Positions 1 through 32,276 of a stretch of DNA of 64,000 bases are shown in pieces (positions within the stretch are counted from its first letter, which is position 1; each line of letters opens with the position of its first letter). The translations under genes were made by a program, and so were the position numbers. The DNA is from Patagioenas fasciata (taxonomy: Eukaryota; Chordata; Aves; Columbiformes; Columbidae): positions 25,688,867-25,752,866 of the forward strand of contig NC_092525.1 in NCBI RefSeq assembly GCF_037038585.1, read 5' to 3'. Below the pieces are notes generated by a model. It saw nothing but the letters and a program-made list of their open reading frames with translations. It made no database searches and was not told the origin of the DNA.

Positions 1-762
1 ACCTGTAAAGACAGAGAAGTAAAAATTAGGTGCTCTGAGTAACACCGTGTCACAAATAAATATGCAAATGCATACATGCATTATGAAATAGAGACCTAGT
101 ATAAAACAATTCTACTGAAAAGAACAGCATATGTTTAGCATCAACTTCAGAATCGAGGGAGCCCTTAGAAGTTTGTTTAGAAGTTATATTAGCATACCAT
201 TCTCTCAATATTTGGGATTTCTGCCAGGTACACACAAAGGTAATCACAATATAAACCAAATAAAAAAAGAACAGTCTTTAAACTGTTATGATACTGGTAT
301 TAAATGAGCTCAATTTGTACTTCTATACACTTCTGAAGGACAATGATTTCCCTAAATATAAGGCAGGAAAAACAAAGTCAGACATACAAGAACAGACACC
401 TTTCCAAAAGGATTTCAAATCCTTGTTTAGATTACCAGTTGAAGCATAATATTCTCTGGACCACAAAAAATGATTAGAAGGTTCTGGGTAAATTTGGCAA
501 GAACATACACCAGTAAACGAAAGGAAGAGGTGTAGAGAGCATACCACAGCCCTGTGTTGAGGACTATTAGTATTTCAAGTGATCCATACAGAAGGCAACA
601 TTCAGGAACAACCAACATATGGAAAAGAAAAAGTCGTCTTGCTGCTTCCTGCTCTCTTGCCATGAATGCTCAACAACCATAGTGAATAAAATAATTCCAT
701 CAATGTTGATGCATAAAAATACATTCCTTCATGTTTTGTGGTTTTGTTGGGTTTATTTTTAC
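1..762 (-). other. ZBTB41 intron 10 (partial)
   Basis: Intron sequence between exon 10 and the last exon, which is outside the window. Nothing recognisable; the short open frames have no domain and no splice context. Confidence 0.8.
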
Positions 763-20231
<19,469 letters not shown>

Positions 20232-20579
20232 TGCAGAAGTGCAACTCTAAAATCAGGAGCTTCATAGGTGATTGGCAAAAAATTCTCTTGAAGACTTGGT
20301 TCTGCTCCAGACCTTGAGAAAGTACAACAGTAATTTCATAATCTGCAAAAGAATTATGATTAAAGTCACTCACAGCACCCAACCATAACTTTTTTTAATT
20401 AATGCTTCCTGTGCTTTACTCTTAATATACCCTGCATACCTCGAGCATTTATTAAATGACTAAAATCTCATCACTTCCCACTCCTGACCATGGCGTAACG
20501 CTACTCAGAGCAAGTGAACAGACACCTCCTACCATTGGAGCTGAAGAGGTGGCCGGGGCTGTTTTTGTTGGTCTCTGAG

Positions 20580-21480
20580 CCGCACACGGCCTGTGCAACC
20601 CTCCGGGACGGGCGTGCACTCCTGCTGCTGTTACGATCACACCAAAGCGCATTCGCTTCCGTTTAACGCCAACACGCAAACCGACCCTCCCGCTTTTCCC
20701 GCCGGGCGCCCGGCCCCTCAGGCCGGCCCGAAGAGCCGCCCGCCAGGGCTGCCCGGGCACCGCCGCGGCCCCGGCCCCGCGCCTGTCACCGCCAAGTGTC
20801 AAACCCGCGGCCGGGCTCCCCGCCCCCTCGGCCTGGGCCGCGCGCGGGGCCTTTGTCCCTGCAGCACCAGCAGGTCCGGCGAGCGGTGCCCCGCGGCATC
20901 AAAATGGGGGGCAAAGAGCACGCCCCGGACCGGCCTCCCCGGTGCCGTCGAGCGGGATATAAAATGGCCGCGCCCCTCCGCCAGGCCCACCCGCGCCCGC
21001 AGCCCCGGCGGGGAGGCCTCACGCACCTGCGTGGCGCCGGGCGCTCCCCGGGCCCGCTCGGCCGATAAAGGCCGCTGCACCCCACGCCCGCTAACCGCTT
21101 CCGCCGCTTCCGGGTCCCGGTGCCGCGCGCAGCCTCGCTCCGCGCGCCAGCGTGAGCGGGGGAAGGGGGGCGCGGTGTCACTTCTGAGCATGCGCGGGCG
21201 GGGCGCGGTCCTAGCGGGGGTTGGCCGGGCAGCACGCCTAGCTTGTGCCTGTCACTTCCCGCGGCTGCCGGGTCACTTCTGCCGGGGCTTGCAAGGGGGC
21301 AGCGGCGGGAACCACGGCGCGGCTTCGAGGGGGCGGCCACCCGTGTCCGTGACGGCGTTTGTGAGCGCCCGTGGCCGCCGCGGGGGTGCGGGGCGTCAGG
21401 GAGACCCGTCTGTTCGGTGCGCAGCCCCGCAAAGCAGCTGCACGGCGACATTCGCTTGGAAACACTGCGTGAAGGCAAGG
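20580..21480. promoter_or_regulatory. ZBTB41: CpG island / ZBTB41 promoter
   Basis: About 900 bases very rich in C, G and CpG stand out sharply from AT-rich flanks. Visible motifs include ETS-type CTTCCGG (about 21109-21115), an NRF1-like GCATGCGC (21188-21195) next to a GC box GGGCGGGGC, and further GC boxes. These are typical of a housekeeping promoter. The island covers the 5' end of ZBTB41, whose coding starts at 20231. It may also fire in the plus direction, but no plus-strand gene was found next to it. Long open frames here on both strands result from the lack of AT-rich stop codons. Confidence 0.85.
21027..21200 (-). other. ZBTB41: Candidate ZBTB41 non-coding first exon in the CpG island
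   Basis: Inferred 5' UTR exon. On the minus strand a strong donor, CAG|GTGCGTGAG, falls after position 21027 and could splice to the exon 2 acceptor at 20343-20344. The upstream limit (about 21200) is a guess; no TATA box is evident, as expected for a CpG-island promoter with dispersed starts. Other weaker GT sites exist in the island, so this exon needs transcript support. Confidence 0.5.
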
Positions 21481-21499
21481 AGTGCTGGGCTTACAGCGG

Positions 21500-24400
21500 T
21501 CCAGTGACACGTAAAGCAGTATTTCCAAGCTGCCAGTAGTTTTCCTCAATAATGTTATTTTGCGTTTGTCTTTAACTTGAGTACTTCGAAGGACTTCATC
21601 CACGTACTCGTGAAATTTCTGTGCTCCCGGGTAGCAAAACGGCAGCAGCCCCCCGGGGAGCCGCGCAGCCGTGTGAACGTCCGCTGGGGGGTGCAGTTCG
21701 CCAGCAGAACGGCAGAAATTCACTCTCCTATCAATTTTATTTTCAGCTTTCCAAAGATAACATTGCTAGTGACCATGTGACACCGAAAACGAGTTGTTTT
21801 CCTGGGAGCTTTAAAGAAGTGTTAATGCAGGATTAAACTTTATTCCACGACATGTGTTCTGTATTTATGAGTAGGATTTGTAAATTGCCACTGGTTGTCA
21901 CTTCGCAAAATAAACACCGTGTAACTTCCAGGTGTTGCATTTTTCAATAAAAATATTTAAAATTCTCAAAACGTTTTTAGCTACTGGTTGTGGCTATACA
22001 GTCTGTACTCACAGCCCTCCTCTGCATTTTAAGCCTACAATTATTTAACTTAATTTTTTCTCAGTACATTAAAATAAAATTATATTTTAATATTCAATCA
22101 TTTCAAATAATATTTTAAATAGTATTAAATCTTTCAGTAATTACTTCAGAGGGAAATGATGGCATCAATAAGTAGTAATAGAGCAATACTCTATTTTTCT
22201 TGCACTGAAAGCTTATCTTTGGGGCATCCACTCTTTTAGGAGGTTTGTGCTTGGCCAGCTTTCATTTCTATAGAACCATAATTAAGCTGTACATAAACTA
22301 TACAAATAAGTTTATCTTTTGTATGGAAAAAGGGAGTTTTGACAGCAACACACTGTAAGGTTTAAGCTGAGACTTACATTTCACTTCAATCTGAATAGCA
22401 AGTTTATAAAAATATCATTCAGTCAGGATACCTGGCTTCCTGGGTCTCACTGTTTCCACAGCAAGCATCTACAGGTTGGAAGTAGAAAGCTACGTGCTTT
22501 ATAAGTTTTAATGAGTGAAATATGTATGGAAAAGGCAACTGCGATGAGAACTATTTTGGTAGCGAGGGTAATCAAGGTAGGAAACCATTCTGAGGAACAG
22601 ACCTGAGACTTGCTAAGTTGTCACTGTACTGTACTGGGATTCAGGTGTTTTAGTTTGTAACTACTAGATTGCTACGGACCAGAATTTTCCATACCTGTTC
22701 CCTGGCATGGAAAAAGTCACGCAGATCTTCAACATAACTGATTATTTTTTTTCTGAGGTTTTATATTTCTGCATATACTTGGCAGATGCTTCAGATACAG
22801 GAAGTTGAATTGCTAGTAGAAGCCTTTTATTCTCATTTAAAAACAAATGTGGTGCCTGTCTGTAGGTGTAAATAAGTGAAGAAGTTTGGCCAAACAAAAA
22901 TATTCTGGGCATAATTACTTTCATCAGTGGAACTCAAAGATGACATCCAGTCTCCTTGCAAAGAAAGTATAAATTGCACCTCTGCATCACAGCATGGACT
23001 TTGGCCCAGTCGTAATTTTCTTCCCATTGCACTTTAAGAAGTAAATTCAATGTCTTTGACAGTGGCCTTCATTTCTTCTGTGTGTGTGCGTTTTCTTTCC
23101 TCTCTCTAGAATGCTACCTGATTTTTTATTTTTTTGTTGCTGACATTTACTCTGTGTTGAGTACTATATGGTTTCTTGGCAGTCTACAAAACATCCTAAT
23201 TGCTAAAGTCTACAAGTTCAGCAGGCATTTTGGCTTACAGCAAGCCTAGGTAACACCTTTTCTCTTTTGCTGTTTCATGTAACATGAAGCATTTAATTCA
23301 GAGAAAAATTATACCATGCTAAGTGATCCATTACCATGGCTGGCATTGCTACAATAATTACGCTCTGGAAACAAAATGTCCTTGAACTCTCAGATCATTA
23401 GGGTTCTTTCAGCATTACTTCTTTTATAGTTAAAGTGGTACAGGCAAAATTCAACTTAATCCTTTTTGTTCTTATTCATGCTAATTTTTTTTTTTTTTTT
23501 ACAGTTAATAGAATATCTGTCACAGAGATAAAAAAGCTGACTTTTGTGTTAATTAGAGACAATATTAACCAAAGAATAAGCAGTTGCTCACCTTTGTGAG
23601 ATTGTACATAATTTGCAAATGCAGCTGTTTAAATTTGTTCAAGAAAATAGTATATTTATCAAATAAGTATTCTTGAGTTGTTGGAAATCGAGAAGTAGCT
23701 TTGTGCAAGAGTGTCTGATGTTGGAGGAGGCAGTTTCATCTTGAAACTCTTCTTCAGCTAAATATCTTCACTTCTGAGATACAGTGAAACTAGAAATGAC
23801 AGATATTTGACTCAAATACAATTTAAACAATAAGCAGATAGGGAGTCAACGCCAATGTTAAGCACTTAGCTGCCAACCAAACAGAAGTAAAATTATATAA
23901 AAATAGCATGCAAGTTTTAAGACCTGGCTGAGTCATTTCAGTTTATTCCCAGTATATTCTTTAACAGCTGTTCAACTCTAAGTGCCCAGTTATAAATCTA
24001 GTAGCATAAACATTCACATCTCCTGCTAAACAGCCACGTTCACTTTGGCCACAACATTGATCTAAGGTAAATGTCTGCTTCTCTAGGAATTTTAGAGCCA
24101 ATTTGCCATGGGTTCACAGTGTTTGACTCTGCTGAAACATGACCCACTCTGTCATTCATCCTTTTTGTATCCCAGATGTGTCAGTGATGGGGAGGACCTA
24201 GGGAGGAACCCACAGAGCCCACACTTCCTCCAGTCTGAGATTTTTATGTATTTTAAAGCCAGTCACCACGTACAGACAAATGTTTTAAATTAGGCTGTGA
24301 AGTGAAAGGGTTGTAAGATTGCCTAGAGACTCCGACAAGTTTTCTAGCCAACAGTGCTGAATAAAGTCCATTGCTGGAACCATTGCCAAGAAATTCTTTC

Positions 24401-27400
24401 AAATAGGCCATGAAAAGACCACCCCAGTCTCTCAAAGCAGGTCTCTCTGGGGCATATTCAACTGGAGGCTTGTCGTACTTTTATGGATTTTTGGCATGCG
24501 AATCCTGTTTATCAGGCTTTTCCTCTTGTCTCCTCTCTAAAGTGCAGCAAGTGAAATGTATAGAAAAGGAGGTCAGATCCTTTCTTAGTGCAATAGCCTG
24601 CCTCACCCCATCGAGAAGCTTACTGCAGGGAAGGGCAGGCACTGTACCCCTGCTTGGGCTTGTTCTCTTGAGTGTGCTGTCAGCAGGTGTGGATTGAATA
24701 ACAATGGTCTTGGCCCTTGCCATCTTTTTCTGGGGATTAATGCAGCATGCAAGTTGCAGAAAGCTGTACAGCTACAGGCCCCACAAAGCAGATTTCTCCA
24801 GTGCAGCCCCGAGGTAAAATTAGCAGGGGCCAGGAATGAGGCACTCGCTGCCATCACAATAATACAAAGTTTTGTTAGGTCTGTTGAGTCTGAATTCAGT
24901 ACTAGCCTTGCTCTATAGGTAGATTCATAGATGCATTGCGTTGTCTTTGCATTTTGAAAAATATACCAGCTGGAGAAGTCCTTGGGTAGAGAGAAATTGT
25001 CTGTGTGCATTCCTGCCAGTGCTTGTTGTGCTGTCATCTGTGCCCGCTCCACCTGATCTGATAGTGCTTGGCAGCCCAGGGGAAGGAGGGAGAGTGAAAG
25101 AGAAGAAATAAAATGAAAGTAACAGTGGAGGAAATACCTGGTCTTCCCCTCTGTTCGTGTAAATCTCAAGCAGTGTTACAAAAATCACTGTAAATTAAAA
25201 CTGTACCCCCTGCCTGAAGCTGTGCAAAGAAGAAAGTAGGATTTACACCAGTTTTCTGTTGGTTTGGACCGTGCTGTCAACAAGAAAAAAATACACATTT
25301 TGGAATAATACAGTACTAGTATCAAAGAGGTATCTTCCTACAAGCAAGGCAAGAATTGGGGAGAAACATAATCTCTGTTATTAGTTCAGATGGTGCGTGT
25401 GATCATCTGAACTAAAACTAGACCAGCTTTGGGCACGTGAACTCAAGAAGGCTTCATGTGCCCCAAATAATCTTTATTTTTCCAGCCACATCAACTTAAT
25501 GTAAGGTATTGCCTCCCCCAATAAGCCTTGCCTTGTTTACAGCCTTAGACCATCATGACTGCAACAATATTATCAAATTCCCAGTAAAACAAGCAAAACC
25601 AGACTTTCCTGTACAAAAATAATCTTGGCTCTCAAAAGTCCCAGTATTATGAAAATGTATAGGGTAAACAGCTTGAAAAGGTCTCTCTGTGTCTTAGATT
25701 GCTGTATTTCCATTGCACTGCATGATGAGAGCCCTGTAAATTCTGCTGGAGAGCCCTGTGTGCTGGGGCCCTATTAAAATGCAACAAGAATTTCCATAAT
25801 GAAGGGTAGCAGAGAGCTGATGTCACTGTCACTTTTTTCAGTCAGCCAGAAACCAATTACCCCTGGCTGACAGTCCCAATTAAATCACTGGGTAGAGGGA
25901 AATGCCAGCTATCCTCTCGTAGAGTTAGGTGATTGGGGCTTTATTACAGTCAGGCCTGGTGCTGTTTGTTGGGCCACAGGATACAAGTAAGAGCTGTTCT
26001 AGACTCTCTCTCTCTATCCTTTCCATAGGTGTTCATAATTTTTTATTCCTAAGAAAAGTAGTTGCACTTTGGATAAAAATGCTAATCTTTTAATATATAT
26101 TCTCTACTGTAATAGGAACCCAAAGGTCATTCTAGCTCTTCAAGTTTGTAGAGCACATGAAGTTAAGAGTTCTTACATGAAAGGCTTCAGATGAAGGTTT
26201 TGTACTGATTTATACTTTAAATCCTAGTTCTTTTATCTGGTACTGCTGCAAGGATATAGCAAGTTTTCAGCTCAAATGACTCCGAAACTTGAGAGCATAT
26301 TTGACGTCGTATTAGACTGATGTACTGAGGAGCTGACTAGTTTACTATATGGATTCAGCAGAACTGAAGCAATGAGGCAGTGAGTATGCCAAGGTCCATT
26401 CTTGTTCAGGTCAGCACTAAGTCATGGTCCCCTAAGGTCTTAAGGAATGCATTGCTTGTGATGACACGAAGAGGAGGTACTGTAGATAGCTCATTTCAAA
26501 TTATCAAGTTTAAAAGCTTCTTTAATATTGTAAGCGGTCCAACTATGTCAACAGAAAGTTCCACATGAGCAGTTATAGATGCCCTGCACCTGTTATCCAG
26601 CCAGGCTTGTTTAGAGGATGGTGCAATGCAACCAGATTGTTTATGCCTGGACATAAACATCTCCTATATCTTTCCACAGTGCAGCTCTGCCACATCCAGC
26701 TCAAGAAGCCATATAGTCACACACTTACAGAACACTTACATTGCCCAGTAGAATTTGGTGCACAGGCTAAGATACAGCTATACATGTATATAGAAACATT
26801 TGTGTACAATGTGTTCAATAATTTTCTAGAGAAAAAAACATTGCTGTTGAAGAGATTTTCAGAAATAAAGTATAATGCTTGGAGGTTTCTGAATGGGGTA
26901 AAAAATTGGAAGGCAAATTATTTTGTTGGAAGGTTAGTGCATGAAACTGACAAATTACCAGCAGCTTTTAAACATTTGTGTCCTCAAATAATATCCACTC
27001 TGCAATTATAAGGACAGCTAGCAGTAGTCAGATCAGCCTACCAGCTCGGTGCTTATCAAGGCTTTTCAGAGCTCTTCTCTTTCCCTTTGTGATGAACCTT
27101 CACATGGTTACAGTTGTCAGGCAATCAAAATTCATCTCTCTGCTGGAGTGGCAGGGTGCTTCAAGGTGTAGGAGGAGATTAAAATGCTATTCTGTGCTCT
27201 GCTTAATCACTATCCATGTAATTAGTAGATGCTATTTGTTTGGAATTATAAAGTTAAGGATGTGTATAATCTATAATACATTTTCCCCCAAAGACACCGG
27301 ATTGTAAAAACTGAAGGATGTTTTAGGGTTATATGAGCATTTTTACTGTCATTGCTCATTTGTCTGAGCCCAATTTACATATTCTATGATGCATTGCCAG

Positions 27401-30015
27401 TTTACTTACAATCAGGATGAAAAGCTGCAGTTACAAACTTATATACAAACTTACATATTACTCTTCTCACTATAAGGAAAAAAATACATAATGAAAGCAT
27501 TGTATCTGTTTCTGAAGCATCACTATAGTGTGAGAATTTCAGGACCCTCTTATTTTAGGTGACATTCATTATCTGATTTCTTAATTATATTTGAATAGTA
27601 ATTACAACATTTTCCCAATAAAATATTATTAGATTTTGATATCAAGAGCCAGATTACGAGTAAATTTATTATGGTTTGAGGCCACTTCTAAAAACCTGGA
27701 GCAGGGCAAACTTGCTTCCAGTCAAAAAAGCAATAGTTAGAATATGAACTGTGCAAGCATACAGCACAAAAGAAAAATGGTAATCTAAAAATAACCAGAA
27801 AAACATAATTCTGCTTTTTTAGTGATGAAATACGCATAAACAGCTAACAAAGAAGCTCATACAAGACATCTCTATGGGAAAGTTATTTACAAAAACATAC
27901 TTACCAAAAAAAAAAATTAAATGACAACTGAGAAAAATGGCTGCATAAATGCAATAGCAGGGTAAGGTCTTCTTGTAGTCATTCCAAAGTAAGTGTAATG
28001 CTATGAAATAATTGTGTAACAATCATCTTGTAAAAATTACCTTCCCAAAAGAACAAAACCAACTTGCTGCTGGGGTGTCACTGGAACTAAACCCATTTCA
28101 ATATATTTCAGCACAACATTGTGATCAGTTGTACATGTTTCTTTCAGTGTGGTTAGTTGTTATCCCAAGATTAACGTTATTTCATTTTAGAAAGAAGCTG
28201 AAGGGGAGAACCAGTTCTTAAATTTCTTTTACTAGGCAAACTGATGGAGCACTGTAACACTTCTAGTTTGCTTCTGTGAACATACTTGTTCCCGTAGGTG
28301 CTTCTGTATGGGACAAAACAACTTGCTTATACTCAAGGTATTGAAGATGCAGTTTCTGATAGCAAAATAGTATTTCTCTGAAAACAGTAACTACCTTAGA
28401 AGTGCTGGTTTAGAAATTCTTGTGTCCAAATAACTCAGGGGCTTAGATTGGAAGTCTTGAGTCCCACAAAACACTGTTTGGTGAATGTGGGTGCCAAATT
28501 CCAAATCTAGGTGCCAAGAAAAGACCTCCCAGCAGCTGCCTATGCAAAACAATCATATTCACCCAGGCTTTCACTGTATTGGAAGAAGTTACTATAAAAA
28601 TGCCATATTTTACTTGAAGAAAAAGTTGAAAAGTCTTGATAGCCAGAAAAATAGAAAGCGCTGTATGAAATTCAGCCTCTACAAAGACCTCAGCATGCCC
28701 ATACACAAAATTGAAGACGCAGTTCAGCAACTGATTTCAGCAACAAACTACCTGGCGATTCAAGGGGCCCTCTGGACACTACCAGAATAGAAATCAATTG
28801 CAATAGTAACATCCACTCTTTCCCCGCCTCACATCCAACATGATGCTTAGAGATCAAGCTGTGCCATCTCCATTTGGGGGACGTTTTCCTTTCATTGGCA
28901 TGGGAACATGGTGACATCATGTATGTCAGTCATCTTCGCTGAGGTCAGTATCACTGCCAGTGAGTAAAATAGGTGTGAAATATTCTGAATCAACACAAGT
29001 TTGGAAGCCAGAATATTTCATTTTACCTCATAAACAGTATAATGCAAACTGACAGTCTTTCAGGATTTAGTTTGGTACAAAACTGTGGCCTTTGAGAAAT
29101 GCATTGGCATTAAGATGAATGCTGTCTTAACCAATACTTAATGGGGACTTGATATTCCTTTGGGGCACTTACTGTTACCTATTGTTCCCATAATATTATC
29201 TAATACTTTAGCACAGAGGCCAAGATTTCCAAGAGGAATTTAGTACTTGCCAGGACTCACACTGAGACACTTCAGAGATGCCCGCAGGGAATTTTTGCTT
29301 TGGACTTTCTGGAAGTCACATCCGTTAACTGGAAACCTGCAAATCAAAGAGCTCCAAATAGCCAGATGTTTTTCTAAATGTTGTCACAAACAGTCAATAC
29401 AATGACTGAATAAAGGAAAAAAAAAAATAGAATAAAGGATATTAGAGCTCAGGAAAAATTAAGCAGCTTCTCTGTTTGCCTGTCAACAAATACTACTTGT
29501 TGATGATTACTGTGTTTTTCATTTCCATTGCAAATTGTATTACCTCAAATGCTTATCACTGAAAACAAATGTCTCTTGCCTCACCTGTGAGCACAGTGAG
29601 GGAAAACTGGGCAAAGAGTTGTTTTCCTGGCCCTCAGCCCAGTGCTCAGACTGTGAAACCAAGTAGGTTTTCAGCTTTCTCTCTGTGAAGACCAACATTT
29701 GAACAACAGTTCCAGAACCATCTCCTCCTTCCTAGCCTCTCCATATGACTGTAATTATGATCCTGCCCTGTCCCTAAGACAATCACAGGATTTACTGAAA
29801 GGACAGCATTTACATATATAGTGCGTGTTAAAATCAAGCAACCTTGATTACTAACCCTGCCCTCCAGATTTTTGCTCCTTTTCCTCCTTTACACTGTTGC
29901 CTGCTGGAATTGTTGGGTCTGAAATCCTTCTGACACCACTTAGTATTGATCAAGTGAAATGATGCTACATTCTAATTTAAATCTTGTCCAAATACCTTTG
30001 AAACTGTTCCTTGCC
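21500..30015. other. Intergenic region, ZBTB41 side
   Basis: No exon, RNA gene or mobile element recognised. Several short frames lack domains and splice context. A T-run lies at about 23484-23501. Some stretches, for example 24,550-24,850 and 25,680-25,980, have the mixed composition of possible conserved non-coding DNA, but this cannot be told without alignment. Confidence 0.6.
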
Positions 30016-30098
30016 TATCACAGTATCACAGTATGTTTGGGATTGGAAGGGACCTCGAAAGATCATCTAGTTCAATTCCCCTGCTGGAGCAGGAACGC

Positions 30099-30728
30099 CT
30101 AGGTGAGGTCGCACAGGAATGTGTCCAGGTGGGCTTTGAATGTCTCCAGGGAAGGAGACTCCACAACCTCCCTGGGCAGCCTGTTCCAGTGCTCTGTCAC
30201 CCTCACTGAGAAGAAGTTTTTTCTCAAATTTAAGTGGAACCTCTTGTGTTCCAGCTTGATCCCATTACCCCTTGTCCTATCATTGTTTGCCACTGAGAAG
30301 AGCCTGGCTCCATTCTCATGGCACTCACCCTTTATATATTTATAAACATTAATAAGGTCACCCCTCAGTCTCCTCTTCTCCAAACTAAAGAGACCCAGCT
30401 CCCTCAGCCTTTCTTCATAAGGGAGGTGCTCCAATCCCTTAATCATCTTTGTTGCCCTATGCTGGACCCTCTCCAGCAGTTCCCTGTCCTTCTTAAACTG
30501 GGGGGCCCAGAACTGGACACAATATTCCAGACAGGGTCTCACCAGGGCAGAGTAGAGAGGAAGGAGGACCTCTCTCAATCTACTGACCACCCCCCTTGTA
30601 ATACACCCAAGGGTGCCATTAGCCTTCCTGGCCACAAGGGCACAGTGCTGGCTCATGGTCATCCTGTTGTCCACCAGGACCCCCAAGTCCCTTTCCCCTA
30701 CACTGCTCTTTAATATGTAATTTCCCAA
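30099..30728 (-). pseudogene. CR1 reverse transcriptase, C-terminal part (ORF2 remnant)
   Basis: An open 209-codon frame with the CR1 post-RT signature: [49 protein letters not shown], and a C-terminal [13 protein letters not shown]. The catalytic FADD motif is in a separate upstream frame (30772-31038), so frameshifts split the enzyme. It is part of the transposon, not a host gene. Confidence 0.93.
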
Positions 30729-31239
30729 CCTATACTGGAATCTGGGGTTGTTCCTGCCCAGATGCAGAACTCTACACTTTTCCCTTGTTAAATTTCATCA
30801 GGTTATTCCCCGCCCAACTCTCCAGCCTGTCCAGGTCCCGCTGGATGGCAGCACAGCCTTCTGGCGTGTCAGCCACTCCTCCCAGCTTAGTGTCATCAGC
30901 AAACTTGCTGATAGTACACTCAATTCCCTCGTCCAAATCGTTAGTGAATATATTGAATAATATTGGCCCCAGTACTGACCCCTGAGGCACTCCACTAGAT
31001 ACTGGCCTCCAACTAGACTCTGCACCATTGACCACCACTCTCTGGTTTCTCCCCTTAAGCCAGTTTGCAACCTATTGCAAACTACTCTATTGTCTAGACC
31101 ACACCTCCTCAATTTAGCTTTGAGAGACTGTGTCAAAGGCTTTACTGAAGTCAAGGCAGACTGCATCCACTGCTCTGCCGTCATCCATCCACCTTGTTAC
31201 ATTCTCATAAAAGGCTATGAGGTTGGTCAAGCATCGTCA

Positions 31240-32229
31240 CTTGAAGAGGGAAGGAGTGAAGAGAAGATCACTTGAGCCCCGAGTCTTTCACCATCCTTCC
31301 CAAGACCTTGAAATCATTCTTCATTCCCCTCAGACTACGGGAAGCAGCTTCCTCCCCATCTGTCTGGAAGACCAACAGTGAGTAGTAGTCTGTCGGGTGC
31401 ACCAGTCTGGGGAGCTCTCTAGCAATATCCTTGATCTGGGCTCCAGGTAGACTACAAACTTCCCTAAGATGAGGGTCAACTCAGCATATTGGGCCATCTG
31501 TTCCTTTCAGAAGGGAATTTCCTATTACAATCACCTTTCTTTCTTATCAGAGGCAGTCTTAAGTTGTGTAGTCAACCGCCTCTTCCTATGTGATCTTGTA
31601 GGCAGGCTTGGGACCACCTCCTCACCTACCTCTTCTTCAAGATCCAGGGCCTCAAACCTATTACGGAGGGGCACCTGGGGAGGCAAAGCAGGCAGGGAGG
31701 GGAGCTATCCATGATGCCGAACTGGAATACGCTTCCAACCCTCGTCTTCTTTTAGGTCCCCTACCTCTGCCTGACAGCGACAAGGGTGGGGCTGTCTCAG
31801 GACCTCCGCCTCTGTCCGAGAGGGCAGGAGGTCCATCTCCTTTTGGGGAGTATCTCCCTGGGGCCTTTCCGGCTGGCACGTCAGGGTGTTACTCCACCAG
31901 TCGATCTCCCTTTCGCACTCCCTGATGGACCTCAGCGTCTCAACCTCCTCCTTAAGTTTCACAACCATGTCGAGCAGATCTTGCACCTGCTCACACCTCA
32001 CACAAGTAGAGTGCTGGCCTCCCTCCTCCGGCAGCAGCAGGCTCTGGCACTCCCTGCAGCCGGAGACCTGAACAGCCACCGTTCGGGACAGAACCTCAGT
32101 CTGCGTTGCCACAGCCTTTTTGAGACATGCTCTCCTTCCGCAGGCGACCATGGTCATCAGCAGCCTGGGACGCTGGCAATAAGTCGGATGGAATGACAAG
32201 CAACAAGTGCTCTCTGCACCCTGCTGCAC
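31240..32229 (-). pseudogene. CR1 ORF1 remnant (zinc-like domain plus partial SGNH esterase)
   Basis: The frame 31705-32229 starts MQQGAES and contains Cys pairs, a coiled-coil-like region and CRCQAEVGDLKEDEGW. After a frame change, VPLRNRFEALDLEEEVGEEV leads into the esterase start (IGN-S/F-L-L-K-G motif, 31515-31500 area) and a stretch ending VKDSGLK before a stop near 31274. ORF1 of CR1 is thought to bind nucleic acid or lipid; here it is broken. Confidence 0.8.
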
Positions 32230-32276
32230 AAACTACGACACCTGCTGCACAAACTACGACACCCGCTGCACAAGCT
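32221..32276. repeat. 21-bp tandem repeat in the CR1 5' region
   Basis: Two perfect copies of a 21-base unit beginning CTGCTGCACAAACTACGAC (32221-32241, 32242-32262), followed by a partial third with a few changes. They lie just upstream of the CR1 ORF1 start. Confidence 0.9.

Noticed and set aside
20593..21507. 304-codon plus-strand open frame in the CpG island, and overlapping 230- and 161-codon minus-strand frames
   Set aside because: GC-rich DNA lacks stop codons; the frames are Arg/Pro/Gly-rich with no domain, and they overlap a promoter on both strands.
24603..25169. 188-codon minus-strand open frame
   Set aside because: No recognisable domain, no supporting splice or codon pattern; overlapping frames on the other strand are similar in quality.
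30318..30713. 131-codon plus-strand frame
   Set aside because: Antisense of the CR1 reverse transcriptase.
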